Assembly (NCBI GenBank): GCA_934630905.1
Contig: CAKTXN010000001.1
Span: 1 to 64,000, forward strand
From: an uncultured Eggerthellaceae bacterium
Lineage (GTDB): Bacteria > Actinomycetota > Coriobacteriia > Coriobacteriales > Eggerthellaceae
Reading direction: 5' to 3'
Length of the DNA stretch: 64,000 nt
A program made the position numbers and the translations under genes. The notes beneath the pieces were generated by a model that worked only from the letters and a program-made list of their open reading frames with translations, made no database searches and was not told where the DNA came from. Numbering within the stretch: the stretch's first letter is position 1; the number at the start of each line of letters is the position of its first letter. Below, piece after piece: positions 1-8,531 of the stretch.

Positions 1-1
1 G

Positions 2-50
2 AGTCCGTTCGGCGAATCCCGTGCCGCCTTCGTCGCAAGCAGGCAACTGA
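2..50. repeat. 49-bp direct repeat, copy A
   Basis: This 49-bp stretch, starting AGTCCGTTCGGCG and ending GGCAACTGA, occurs again without a mismatch at 19305-19353 in the same orientation. Both copies lie in non-coding DNA beside palindromic repeats. It may continue upstream beyond the window edge. Confidence 0.85.
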
Positions 51-293
51 ATTCATGTTGTTGAGTTTTGGGGTCGAAATTCGAAGTTGTGATAGGTTGG
101 AAGTAGGTTGCACTTCGACTTTTATCAAGAAACTAAATGTGCCTCAATTGGGAATAATTTTGAACTGGCGATTTCCTAAGGCTTATTTTTCGCAAGCAAC
201 ACGCACGGCAAAAAACACCCCGATTCGCGCCCTTGACCTACTTCCAACCTGCATCAACTTCGAATTAGGGAGCACTTTTTCAACAACATGAAT
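51..293. repeat. inverted-repeat element, copy 1 (MITE-like)
   Basis: A 243-bp non-coding element begins ATTCATGTTGTTGA (51-64) and ends with its exact reverse complement (280-293). Inside, a second pair of imperfect arms around CGAAATTCGAAGTTG (left) and CAACTTCGAATTAGG (right) encloses an AT-richer core containing TTTTGAACTGGCGATTT. Read as its reverse complement it aligns along its length with the element at 11434-11678, diverged but with the same arms. It encodes no transposase, so a non-autonomous mobile element is the likeliest reading; a structured RNA is an alternative. Confidence 0.6.
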
Positions 294-324
294 CTCGCGC
301 GGCGGCAGAATCCAAAAGCCGGAA

Positions 325-357
325 TTGTTGACAAAAGGTGGGGTAATTTGTCAACAA
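325..357. repeat. 33-bp palindromic repeat, copy A
   Basis: Arms TTGTTGACAAA (325-335) and TTTGTCAACAA (347-357) flank an 11-base GGGG-containing loop. The whole 33 bp recurs exactly at 19392-19424. The stop codon of the GntR gene at 351 lies in the right arm. There is no GC-rich stem and no T-run, so it does not look like a classical terminator. Confidence 0.75.
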
Positions 358-728
358 AGTTTGCCTTGAACCAGGGCCAGGATGCTGCCATCGTCCATGC
401 CGAAGTTGCGCGCAGCATGCACCAGGTCATCGGCCATAGCGTCGATGGTGCGATACTCCGCCTCGTTCGCCACAATATTGCTACCCGTAACGAACGTCCC
501 CTTACCACGCCGCGACGCAATGTAGCCTTCGCGCTCCAAATCCATGTAAGCGCGATTCACCGTGTTGTAGCTTATGTCCAGGTCAGCGGCAAGTCCGCGC
601 ACCGTGGGCAACTTATCCCCTTCGCAATAAGCGCCCGAAGTCACCAGATACGCAATCCTATTCCGGATTTGCAACCAAACGGGCAGACCATCATTGTGAT
701 CAACCCGAAACGATATCAAAGGATCCAC
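351..728 (-). CDS. short GntR-family transcriptional regulator (YtrA-like)
   Basis: This 125-residue protein has one N-terminal winged-helix domain (about residues 5-75) with the GntR signature: a GDKLPTVRGLAADL segment, then SYNTVNRAYMDLEREGYI and the RGKGTFV wing. The C-terminal tail of about 45 residues is too short for an effector domain, which matches the YtrA subfamily that usually controls linked membrane or transport genes. It begins 3 bp after the stop of a close paralogue (732-1124), and both follow the slipin gene, so all three are probably one transcript. The target is unknown; autoregulation of the operon is the simplest guess. Confidence 0.85.
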   Translation of the reverse strand: MDPLISFRVDHNDGLPVWLQIRNRIAYLVTSGAYCEGDKLPTVRGLAADLDISYNTVNRAYMDLEREGYIASRRGKGTFVTGSNIVANEAEYRTIDAMADDLVHAARNFGMDDGSILALVQGKLC

Positions 729-731
729 GCG

Positions 732-1124
732 CTACATCCTTCGGTGCGCCAAGCGCGCTTGCACCATGGCTACAATGTCATCATCGGCTAAACCGGCGTT
801 TGAACAGGCACGAATCATGTCGTCGATTACAAGCTCAATGGGGCTATCGGTGGCACGGTCGGCGCCAATTTCGCGACGCGGCGCCACAAACGTACCACGC
901 CCCTTGCGCGTGGCAATGTAGCCTTCACGTTCCAAATCCATATAGGCGCGATTCACCGTGTTGTAGCTTATGTCCAGCTCAGCGGCAAGTCCGCGTACCG
1001 TGGGAAGCTGTTCGCCTTCCGCAAACGAACCCGAACCAATCAAGTAAGCAATGCGGTTTTTAATTTGTATCCAAACGGGCAGGCCACCCGCGTAATCTAT
1101 CTCAAATGACTTCAATGAATTCAT
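732..1124 (-). CDS. short GntR-family transcriptional regulator, paralogue of the 351 gene
   Basis: This 130-residue protein is nearly collinear with its neighbour at 351-728, sharing LPTVRGLAAELD, SYNTVNRAYMDLEREGYI and the GTFV wing, so the pair arose by tandem duplication. It has one winged-helix DNA-binding domain and a short helical tail. The ATG lies 3 bp after the stop of the slipin gene, implying translational coupling. The tails of the two paralogues differ more than the DNA-binding domains, so they could form heterodimers or have diverged in signal response. Function is inferred from family only. Confidence 0.85.
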   Translation of the reverse strand: MNSLKSFEIDYAGGLPVWIQIKNRIAYLIGSGSFAEGEQLPTVRGLAAELDISYNTVNRAYMDLEREGYIATRKGRGTFVAPRREIGADRATDSPIELVIDDMIRACSNAGLADDDIVAMVQARLAHRRM

Positions 1125-1127
1125 ATG

Positions 1128-2072
1128 CTATTCGCCTCTACCCTTTGTAAACCCATCGCTCACCGCCGTAGGCACCGTAACCACCGAACCGCCCGAGCGC
1201 TTCACCGTCTCGTACTGCATGAGCATGGCGCGCAGCTTGAACGCCGCCTCGGGGTCGCCATACACGTCGGCCGCCTCGGACAGCATGGCGGCAACATCGG
1301 CTTCCACGCCCGCCACCGAAGCACGCGCGCTGCGCTCGCGATCGGCCTGAGCCTCTAAGCTCATAACTTCCTGCAGCTCTTCGGGGATCACAATGTCGCG
1401 CACTTTCACGGAAATGATATCAACGCCCCAGCTCGCGGCCTCGTGCTCGATATCTTCCTTGATCTCGGCATCAAGCTGATCACGCCGCACCGCCACCTCG
1501 GCCAGCTGCGAGCGTCCCACCGCTTCGCGCATGGCGGTCTGCGCCAAAAACGACACCGACGCGTAGTAGTCCTCAACCTCGGCGCAGGCTTTTTCGGCAT
1601 CCCACACCATCCAAAACAGCACCGCATCGATATTCACCGGCACCAAGTCGGCCGTAAGCGTGCGCTCGGCGTAAAACGGCGTGGCAATAACGCGCTGATC
1701 CACGCGAATTGTGCCGTGCTCGATAATGGGAATGGTAAAGTACAAGCCCGGTCCCACTACGCGATTCAGTTTGCCGAAGCGCAAAACAACAACCTTTTCC
1801 CAGTTCAGAGCCATATGCGTAGAGGAAAGCGCCAACAAACCCACCAGCAGCGCCACCAGCAGACCCGCCGGATCAATGCTGCCCGTGGCCAGCGTCCACG
1901 CCAAGAGCACCAGCATGCACGCCAGCAAAAACACCACAACGCTGAAGATGGTCGCGCCGTTACGCGACGACTTGCGCGGCACATAGCTGGTTGCCGCACG
2001 AATCTCGGCTTCTTTGTCAGTCATCTCATACGGCGCATCGTAGCGCACGTCTTTCTTTTTTCTGTTCCTCAT
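1128..2072 (-). CDS. SPFH/band-7 domain protein (slipin)
   Basis: This 314-residue membrane protein has a charged N-terminus, two hydrophobic segments (about residues 43-66 and 69-90), and then an SPFH domain beginning near EKVVVLRFGKLNRVVGPGL. The typical RVDQRVIATP and ISVKVRDIVIPEELQ segments follow, with a helical Ala/Glu-rich region to the C-terminus. Slipins form oligomeric membrane microdomain scaffolds and often accompany NfeD-type proteases, but none is visible here. It heads a likely operon with two GntR regulators (3-bp spacing), which suggests envelope-stress or membrane homeostasis control. The physiological role is not determined by the sequence. Confidence 0.88.
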   Translation of the reverse strand: MRNRKKKDVRYDAPYEMTDKEAEIRAATSYVPRKSSRNGATIFSVVVFLLACMLVLLAWTLATGSIDPAGLLVALLVGLLALSSTHMALNWEKVVVLRFGKLNRVVGPGLYFTIPIIEHGTIRVDQRVIATPFYAERTLTADLVPVNIDAVLFWMVWDAEKACAEVEDYYASVSFLAQTAMREAVGRSQLAEVAVRRDQLDAEIKEDIEHEAASWGVDIISVKVRDIVIPEELQEVMSLEAQADRERSARASVAGVEADVAAMLSEAADVYGDPEAAFKLRAMLMQYETVKRSGGSVVTVPTAVSDGFTKGRGE

Positions 2073-2138
2073 AACTTCCCCCTTGGAAGGTCAGTTCAAA
2101 ACCATGGCGAAGGCGTCGGCGCACTCACAAGCCTACGA

Positions 2139-2159
2139 CCTGGCGAAACACTCGCCAGG
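2139..2159. terminator. GC-rich hairpin between the NrfD-like gene and the slipin operon
   Basis: An 8-bp perfect stem CCTGGCGA / TCGCCAGG closes a 5-base loop in the 176-bp gap after the gene ending at 2249. There is no T-run on the minus strand, so intrinsic termination is uncertain. A stabilising hairpin is equally possible. Confidence 0.35.
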
Positions 2160-2248
2160 CGTCTTTCGAGCACGCAGTGAGCGTGCAGCAAGCGCATCGT
2201 AATCTGCAACGCCGCTCCCGCTATCGCCACTCCACAGGCAAACCGGCA

Positions 2249-3289
2249 TCAGCCCGCCCATTCGCCCATGATTCCGCTGGCAACGCTTCCTGCTTGCGTT
2301 GCATCGTACAGCCCTGCATCTACAAAGCACAAACGCATGATAAAGCCGCCAAGCAACACCGCGGCCGCTATCCAAACAAGCTGGGACCGGTAATTCCCAT
2401 ACGCAACGAATCGCTCCATAACGAACGGCACCACCAGACCAACAGTCACCAAGCCGCCCCAAAAGAGCCACGCAAGGTCTCCTGCTATCAGGGCATATGC
2501 CGCACACGCAGTAGCATCTCCCCACATGCCCCACGTCAGATATGCCGTCAGCACCACAGCTTCCGCCAAAATGACAAAGCCGTCGATGTGCGCCAAGCGC
2601 GCCAAAGGTGCCACCACGGGCTGCCGCGCTTCAACGAACACACCCGAAAACAGCACGCACGCAATGCCGCACGACAGCGACGACACCGCAAAAAGCACCG
2701 GCAGCAACGGTGTTTGCCAGAAACGTACCGATGCCAAACTGCTCAACAGCACGCCGGTGTAAACCATGGTGGCAACGCCGACAAGCACACCCACCGCCGA
2801 AAGGACATACACAAACCCGGGACCAGGAAAAACGTTATCCAGCAAAGCAAGTGCGGCAAAAACCGCCGCGATTGCAAACGATACCGCCAGCACATACGCT
2901 CCCACCGTCATGATGGACAACCGCGGCGTGAACAGCAAGTTGAACAGACGGTCAAAACGCCCCAGGTCAAAGGCAAGGCACGCAATCGCGCAGGCAAGCA
3001 CCACCAGGCATACCAACCACGCGCGCGCGAAGAACTCTCCCGGCAGCGCAAACGCGCCCGAGACCCTGCCTTGGCGACCAGTCGCCCGCGGCGGCATTGC
3101 ACGCCCCGAAAACGAAAGGCCCAAACGAGTTCGCTCCGCTAGACTACCGAAACGTCGGCGGGCGTTTACGCACTCCAGCAGGCACAACACCATCAGCGTA
3201 CCTGCACCGGTGCCGCCTAAAAACAGATACCCTATGACAAAATCGCTGAACACGAGTGCCTTTCTGCCAGCAGTTTTTCGTTCACGCAT
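2249..3289 (-). CDS. NrfD/DmsC-type membrane anchor subunit
   Basis: An integral membrane protein of about 346 residues with eight or so hydrophobic spans. It starts with FVIGYLFLGGTGAG, the typical first helix of NrfD-like quinol-side anchors that pass electrons between the quinone pool and a periplasmic oxidoreductase. I chose the ATG at 3289 because the NrfD fold begins right after it. A GTG at 3466 would add 59 residues and overlap the upstream gene by 25 bp; both have weak ribosome binding sites. No catalytic partner is adjacent: it follows the radical SAM-TorD gene. It may serve the DMSO-reductase-like complex upstream or a distant enzyme. Confidence 0.75.
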   Translation of the reverse strand: MRERKTAGRKALVFSDFVIGYLFLGGTGAGTLMVLCLLECVNARRRFGSLAERTRLGLSFSGRAMPPRATGRQGRVSGAFALPGEFFARAWLVCLVVLACAIACLAFDLGRFDRLFNLLFTPRLSIMTVGAYVLAVSFAIAAVFAALALLDNVFPGPGFVYVLSAVGVLVGVATMVYTGVLLSSLASVRFWQTPLLPVLFAVSSLSCGIACVLFSGVFVEARQPVVAPLARLAHIDGFVILAEAVVLTAYLTWGMWGDATACAAYALIAGDLAWLFWGGLVTVGLVVPFVMERFVAYGNYRSQLVWIAAAVLLGGFIMRLCFVDAGLYDATQAGSVASGIMGEWAG

Positions 3290-3441
3290 CTGCGCTGCGT
3301 CCTGCACGTTTGCGTTCGCGCTGCCACAACGCGCCGGGAACGCATCCGCGCGCAAGGCGCATTCACGTGCAAACTTGTCAGGCGACAATGCGATTACTGC
3401 AGCTTCCCAGTATAAAGCATCGCCGCCTTCCTGCAGAAAAA

Positions 3442-5610
3442 CTACAGCACGGGAAGGTAAGCGCACAAAAGTTGCCCCGCAGCGCAGTAGAACGGATGAC
3501 GCGCCTGTTCACACAGCTTTTCCGCAAACTTAGGAAGCCACGTTGAAACATGTTCAGCCAAGAATTGCCCGTAAGCAGCAGCCGCTGATCCGCCGGGCAA
3601 ATCCGCCGCTGCCGGTGCACCTTCCGCTGGTTCCACGAGCCCCGCCTCAAGCGACGCCAAATACTGCAGCAGCTCCAACTCGGTGGGCACAAAATCCAGC
3701 GGCTCATTTGTCCCCTGAGGACGCCCCAGGCCACACGCATGGCAAAAACGCTCAACTTCCATAGAGTGCGGGTTCACGAAAAGTAGCGGATCCACACCGT
3801 CGTCCGCCGCACGCCACACACCCTCGAACGGGCTTACTGCAGGCTCGGGCGAACCCACAAACAGACGTGTTGCATCGGCGCGCATGGCATGAAGGAGCGC
3901 GTCTGCTTGCGCGTCTGCTTGCGCTTCGGCACTTCCCTCACCTGCGCAAACGGTCGCATTGCCGTCACTGGCAGAAACACCGCCAGCAAGCTCAGCCGCG
4001 AAATCGACAGGCAGAGCAACACCAAGCGCGTCTGCAATTTCCTGCGCCGCAGCAACCCATTCTCCGCTCGCAACGGCACCCGCCACATCGGCCGTGGGGT
4101 AGCGCAGCGAAAACGCCAACAGCTCACAAGCCGAAGCCTTCAAAGACCAGATATCCATATTGTTTCCTTCCGTAGCCTGCAGCGCAACCGACTGCACCAA
4201 ACCGGCATTTTCCACTAATTCCAGCTTAACCTCACGCACGACCAGGCTTTTTCCCTTTTGCTCAATAACGTCGTACGAGCGCGCGAAAACCGCCGGCACC
4301 TGCGCCACATGCTGCACATGGCGCGGCGCAAACGACAAGCTTCCCTCGTCGAAATCCTGCTCGTACGGATACCCTTGCTGGTCAAGACACCGCTTGACCA
4401 AGGCAACATCCGCATCGAACACCTTTATCGTTTTATAGAAGAAGTCTTGCGCATCAAGCTCCCACGTGCGCGCGTCCAATTTTGCTAGTCGATTTTGTTG
4501 CAAAATCTGATCGCGATGCTTGTTTTCCAGCGAACAGTAATGCACACCCAACGAAAGTCCCTGGTCAAGCGCAAATTCAAGCAAACGAAGGCACAGCGCT
4601 TCGCTTCCCGCAACGGGAAGTCCCGCTGCATATTCGTAATCGTACGCCACAGGAAACAGCGGATTTGCAACCGTGAATCCACGGCGCGCGAACTCCGCCC
4701 AATCGTTCATGGGATAGCCGAATTCCAGCAAATTGATGCCGAACGCACCCGCCGCATCAAGCCCCAAAAGCAACTTGCGCATGGCTTGCTCGGTGCCGGG
4801 AATCGCCGGCATTTCCACCATAACGTCGCGGATGAAACGCTTCGCCTGCGCAACGCGAGCCGAAGCCTCGTCGATAGCTGCATCTTGCTGCGCCTTGGAA
4901 TCCAACACATCCAACTTTACGCTCAAACGCAGCTCCTGCAGCCCTGCGTCGCGCAGCTGCGCAAGCAGCCCGTCGGTCAGCAAGTCGCCATCGGTATACA
5001 GACGCAAATGCGCCTGGGGAAATGCCTGATGGACGCGCTGGAAAAACGCTACCGCTTCATGCGGATGCAACAGCGGCTCGCCTCCGGTAAGCGCCACGTG
5101 AGTGACATCCCCCTTTGCCAGAAACGCATCAAGCTCATTTTGCCAGTTCGTTTTCAACGCGCGCGAAGTGCTGTAATCCGCCTGGTTTGCGTTGAAGCAG
5201 AAGTAGCAATGGCGGTTACATGCCGTGGACAACGTGAACGTTTTGCTGCCGCGCCCACCTGTGCAGGCAACGCAGGCGCTGGAAAGCGGACCTGTCACTA
5301 TGCTCGCTCCCCCATTGCGAAAACACGCGCCTTTTTCTTGCAAGCGTACGCGCAACGCCGCCGCTTCTTCTTGTGCGCGGCCCTTTTCATCCAAGTCAAC
5401 GCCGCGCGCACGCAATGCGGCAACGTATTCCGTCTGGATAGACTCATATTCGGAAAGCCACGCTGCCAAATTCGGACGCTGCGCCAAAAGCTCCGCAAGG
5501 CTCTGCGACGATGAAAGCACGGCGCGCGATGCCGCAGGCACGTCAACTGCGCTCAGGACTTCCTCGCCCGATGATAAGCGCTCTTCACTCACGGGCGCCT
5601 CCTTCCCCAT
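3442..5610 (-). CDS. radical SAM protein fused to a TorD-like chaperone domain
   Basis: From the ATG at 5610 this is 722 residues. The N-terminal two thirds form a radical SAM enzyme with the cluster motif CNRHCYFC (Cys131, 135, 138), then LTGGEPLLHP and a CSLENKHRDQ segment. From residue 485 (MDIWSLKASACELLAFSLRY) it is a helical TorD-type domain of about 238 residues, the class that guides molybdoenzyme maturation. The two domains are normally separate proteins. An in-frame ATG at 4158 with a good ribosome binding site suggests a free TorD product as well. A start at 5691 would overlap the DUF4405 gene by 107 bp; 5610 overlaps by 26 bp and has AGAAG upstream. The radical SAM substrate is unknown. 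Confidence 0.8.
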   Translation of the reverse strand: MGKEAPVSEERLSSGEEVLSAVDVPAASRAVLSSSQSLAELLAQRPNLAAWLSEYESIQTEYVAALRARGVDLDEKGRAQEEAAALRVRLQEKGACFRNGGASIVTGPLSSACVACTGGRGSKTFTLSTACNRHCYFCFNANQADYSTSRALKTNWQNELDAFLAKGDVTHVALTGGEPLLHPHEAVAFFQRVHQAFPQAHLRLYTDGDLLTDGLLAQLRDAGLQELRLSVKLDVLDSKAQQDAAIDEASARVAQAKRFIRDVMVEMPAIPGTEQAMRKLLLGLDAAGAFGINLLEFGYPMNDWAEFARRGFTVANPLFPVAYDYEYAAGLPVAGSEALCLRLLEFALDQGLSLGVHYCSLENKHRDQILQQNRLAKLDARTWELDAQDFFYKTIKVFDADVALVKRCLDQQGYPYEQDFDEGSLSFAPRHVQHVAQVPAVFARSYDVIEQKGKSLVVREVKLELVENAGLVQSVALQATEGNNMDIWSLKASACELLAFSLRYPTADVAGAVASGEWVAAAQEIADALGVALPVDFAAELAGGVSASDGNATVCAGEGSAEAQADAQADALLHAMRADATRLFVGSPEPAVSPFEGVWRAADDGVDPLLFVNPHSMEVERFCHACGLGRPQGTNEPLDFVPTELELLQYLASLEAGLVEPAEGAPAAADLPGGSAAAAYGQFLAEHVSTWLPKFAEKLCEQARHPFYCAAGQLLCAYLPVL
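4156..4171 (-). promoter_or_regulatory. internal ribosome binding site and ATG for the TorD domain
   Basis: On the minus strand, GGAAGGAA lies 5 bases before an ATG (4156-4158) that is in frame with the radical SAM gene and coincides with the first residue of the TorD-like domain. This looks like the original start of a separate TorD gene kept after loss of the stop between the two genes. Use of this site is inferred, not shown. Confidence 0.55.
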
Positions 5611-6100
5611 GGTTTTCTTCTGCGTATTTCCCCTGCTCATTGTCGTTGTCAGCCGCGTTATTAGCAAGAGCGCACGATGGCTTTTCGCCACCGTCGTTCG
5701 CAGACAAAAAGCTTTTGACGCGCCCCGCGTTCAAAGCGGCATGGACCAACAGCACCGCCAACAGCACGGTTGCGGTGGCCGCGTGTAAGGGGCTCCAGAA
5801 ATAATACCCTGTTGCGTAATATCCGAAAAACGGAAGAACCGATCCCGAGATCATCAACCCGGAAACAACACACACGGCAAGCGTCACTAGCAGAGCAACA
5901 TCAACGACCAGGCGCGCAGCGCTCCGTGCGTTTTTCACCGTGGTGAGCACACGCTTTCCTGCATGCGCAAGCAGCGCAACAGCCAGAACGATTCCCAGCC
6001 ATTCGTGCGCGGGAACACCCGTTACCCCTGGTAGTTCGCATGCGATGAATAAACCGGCAAGCACGGCATCGGCAACAAGTATGGTCTTAGCGGTTTTCAT
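5585..6100 (-). CDS. DUF4405-type membrane protein, probable b-type cytochrome
   Basis: A 171-residue protein with four hydrophobic spans in the first 130 residues and a charged, Asn/Glu-rich C-terminal tail. Histidines sit in or next to spans (PAHEWLG, LLAHAGKRV, SPLHAATA, LLVHAALN), as expected of a small b-heme membrane protein of the DUF4405 group. Its 3' end overlaps the radical SAM-TorD gene, and its 5' end overlaps the upstream CX4CH cytochrome gene by 14 bp, so the three are translationally coupled. A role in passing electrons between the quinone pool and the small cytochrome fits the context but is inference. The acidic tail is the part overlapped by the next gene and may be poorly constrained. 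Confidence 0.7.
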   Translation of the reverse strand: MKTAKTILVADAVLAGLFIACELPGVTGVPAHEWLGIVLAVALLAHAGKRVLTTVKNARSAARLVVDVALLVTLAVCVVSGLMISGSVLPFFGYYATGYYFWSPLHAATATVLLAVLLVHAALNAGRVKSFLSANDGGEKPSCALANNAADNDNEQGKYAEENHGEGGARE

Positions 6101-6497
6101 TACTGCCGCCTTCCTTTGCCGAGTCAGTTCTGCTCTTTGGCCCTTTGAACAGGCCCATCATAAACAGCAGTGCAATCACGAACACCACGGGCGCCAGAAT
6201 CCATAACATGAGCGACGTTGAACTGGCCTGATGATAGCGGTTTTGCAGTGTCTCCCACGCATGGCACGACGTTGACGCGCAGCCCACTTCGGGGCAAATC
6301 ATTTCATGGACGCCGTCAGGTTCGGGAATAGCATCGTAACCATGGCACGATTCCGACACGCACCCCACCACAGGACACGGCGACGTGGGCTCAATGCGAT
6401 GAACGCCCGAATCACCCTCAAGCGCCGCACCCAACAGCAGCGCACACGTAGCCACCACGGCGAAAAAAGCCGTAACAGCAGCAATACCTTTCGCCAT
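6087..6497 (-). CDS. small membrane-anchored cytochrome with two CX4CH sites
   Basis: This 136-residue protein has an N-terminal signal-anchor (residues 4-26), an extracytoplasmic domain and a C-terminal membrane span (about 95-117). The domain holds a duplicated motif, CPVVGCVSESCHG and CPEVGCASTSCHA, each giving a CX4CH heme-attachment pattern rather than CXXCH, preceded by another Cys. The duplicated layout suggests two c-type hemes or two metal sites. It overlaps the DUF4405 gene. If both sites carry heme, this and DUF4405 would form a short electron wire between membrane and periplasm. No closer family was recognised. Confidence 0.65.
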   Translation of the reverse strand: MAKGIAAVTAFFAVVATCALLLGAALEGDSGVHRIEPTSPCPVVGCVSESCHGYDAIPEPDGVHEMICPEVGCASTSCHAWETLQNRYHQASSTSLMLWILAPVVFVIALLFMMGLFKGPKSRTDSAKEGGSNENR

Positions 6498-6676
6498 GGA
6501 TTATTCTCCTTTCGTCTCTTAAAAGGTCGTTCACCTGCGCAAACGCAAACGAACTCTCAATAAACGAACCACAAACAACCCCAATGCACCCACAAGCCTG
6601 GCGCCGGCGCCTTCCCCGCGCTCCGCAAACAATGGGCCCGCCCCAAACGAAGCGAGCCCGTTGCGAGAAAAGAGGC

Positions 6677-7888
6677 CTAGTGAGATTCAGTCATAGGCTT
6701 CAGGGGAAGGTACTTCAGGCCCAGCAGCAAAAGCAGCGCGCCCAGGCCAATCACGCCCAGCACAACGCCGAACTCAAGCGGCGTGGGGCCGTAGACCAGA
6801 CCATCGTAGACGCCCGCCCAGCCATTTACGCTGTTCGTGGCAGTCAATGCCGTTACGGGGCTTGCGAAATCCAGGTTGTGCAGCTGGAAGCCGCCGTCCA
6901 ACAGCTGGAAGCGCTTGCAGAAGATAGCCACAATTGCCAGCGCAGATGCGCCAACCAGCAGACCGTTCTTGCGCGCGGTAGGTACGAAGCACACCACAGC
7001 AGCAACAATCGTGCAAATGATCTCCGCCCAGAAGAACGGGGCCAACGGGCCACCGACCAGCATGGATACAACCTCGGCACCGGAACCGCCGGGGAAACCT
7101 GCCGTCAGCAAGTCGCAACCGAAGAAGTACAGGTCAACCATGCAGAAGGCACCCAGCATCTTCGCCAGCTTCACAACGTAGCGCTGGTCCAGATTCATAT
7201 AGCCTACCTTGCGCAGTGCAATGACCACAATCATGACCAACGCGGTGCCGCATACCAAGGCCGACGACACAAACCACGGCGCCAGAAGCGCGGTGTGCCA
7301 GAACTCATGCGATGCCTGCAGGCCAAAGATCCATGCGGTAACGGAGTGCACCAACACGGCAACAACCAGGGCAATCACGCTGATCACACGCAGAGTGGTG
7401 GCCTTGACCAGGCCCTTCTCTTCGCGCAGCGTGGCCCACAGGTACACGCAGGACAGAATCAGGTACGTGGCCAACACAATGATGTCCCACATCAGCGGCG
7501 AGGTCAGGTTCGAGTACAGGAACAGCTCCCAAATGCGCAGGGGCTGGCCCAGGTCAACCACAACAAAGCCGATAGCCATCACGGTAGCGCAAATGGACGT
7601 CCACACAGCCACCTTCGAGATGCCACCGAAGCCTTCCATGCCGAATGCGCGCGGAATGGAGCTGATGATCAGGCCGCCTGCAGACAAACCAACCAGGAAC
7701 ATGAACATGGTAATGTACAGGCCCCACGAGTCAAGGTTGCGCATGCCGGTGTTCACCATGCCGCTGACCAGCTGAAACACCCACAAACCAATGCCAAGAA
7801 CGGTAATAACGGCCGCCACGGCAATGGCAATGTTCATCGTTTTACCCCCGAATTGAGCGGTCGGGGACGTTTTAGTCTCTTCAGACAT
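6677..7888 (-). CDS. NrfD/PsrC-type membrane anchor of a molybdoenzyme complex
   Basis: This 403-residue protein has about ten hydrophobic spans and the NrfD-like pattern GLYITMFMFLVGLSAGGLI near the N-terminus. It is the third gene of a catalytic, ferredoxin and anchor set, 19 bp after the 4Fe-4S subunit gene, so it should take electrons from menaquinol and hand them to the iron-sulfur subunit. It lacks large soluble domains. The 179-bp gap downstream (6498-6676), with a GC-rich hairpin near 6628-6661 but no T-run, separates this set from the cytochrome and radical SAM-TorD module. Confidence 0.88.
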   Translation of the reverse strand: MSEETKTSPTAQFGGKTMNIAIAVAAVITVLGIGLWVFQLVSGMVNTGMRNLDSWGLYITMFMFLVGLSAGGLIISSIPRAFGMEGFGGISKVAVWTSICATVMAIGFVVVDLGQPLRIWELFLYSNLTSPLMWDIIVLATYLILSCVYLWATLREEKGLVKATTLRVISVIALVVAVLVHSVTAWIFGLQASHEFWHTALLAPWFVSSALVCGTALVMIVVIALRKVGYMNLDQRYVVKLAKMLGAFCMVDLYFFGCDLLTAGFPGGSGAEVVSMLVGGPLAPFFWAEIICTIVAAVVCFVPTARKNGLLVGASALAIVAIFCKRFQLLDGGFQLHNLDFASPVTALTATNSVNGWAGVYDGLVYGPTPLEFGVVLGVIGLGALLLLLGLKYLPLKPMTESH

Positions 7889-7907
7889 TTTTCTATCTCC
7901 TTTCCGC

Positions 7908-8531
7908 TTACACCAGGTAGTAAACGTTCGGCTGCGTGCCGCGCTCGGTCAAAAGCTGCTCGTACGGGCGGCTTGCAATGATCTGGGAAATCTCGGAATT
8001 CGGATCGTCCAGGTCGCCCCAATGACGAGCGCGCGCCGGGCACAGGTCCATGCAAGCAGGCGTTTCGCCCTTGCTGGTACGCTGATAGCAGAACGTGCAC
8101 TTCTCCACCGTGTGCTTCTGATGCTTCGGAGCATCGGCGTCGCCAATCGCGAAGCCCATCTGATTCTTCGGCTCCTGCCAGTTGAAGGAACGCACGCCCG
8201 TGTAAGGGCAAGCGGCCATACACATGCGGCAACCAATGCAGCGGTCGTAGTCCTGGCGCACAATGCCCGTCTCGGGGTCCTTGTACGTTGCGCCCACGGG
8301 GCACGCCTTCACGCAGGCGGGATTTTCGCAATGCTGGCAACCCACCGTGTAGTAGCGCATGCTCAAGTTGGGGAAGGTGCCGGCGGGCGTGTCAACTTCA
8401 TCGCCGCCCCTGGTCAGAGCACGTGTCCAGAAAATGTCATCCGGCACGTTATTTGCCATTTTGCAGGCAGTCGTGCAAGCGTTGCAGCCTACGCAGCGCT
8501 TGGTGTCAATCGCCATACCATAGCGAGCCAT
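7908..8531 (-). CDS. four-cluster 4Fe-4S subunit (DmsB-like)
   Basis: This 207-residue ferredoxin-type protein has four cysteine clusters in the DmsB/NrfC order: CVGCNACTTACK, CQHCENPACVKACP, CIGCRMCMAACP, and CTFC followed by CMDLCP. It has no signal peptide and is presumably co-exported with the Tat-tagged catalytic subunit. Its ATG overlaps the stop of the catalytic gene by one base (TAATG), and the NrfD anchor follows. Its role is electron transfer from the anchor to the molybdenum subunit. Confidence 0.92.
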   Translation of the reverse strand: MARYGMAIDTKRCVGCNACTTACKMANNVPDDIFWTRALTRGGDEVDTPAGTFPNLSMRYYTVGCQHCENPACVKACPVGATYKDPETGIVRQDYDRCIGCRMCMAACPYTGVRSFNWQEPKNQMGFAIGDADAPKHQKHTVEKCTFCYQRTSKGETPACMDLCPARARHWGDLDDPNSEISQIIASRPYEQLLTERGTQPNVYYLV

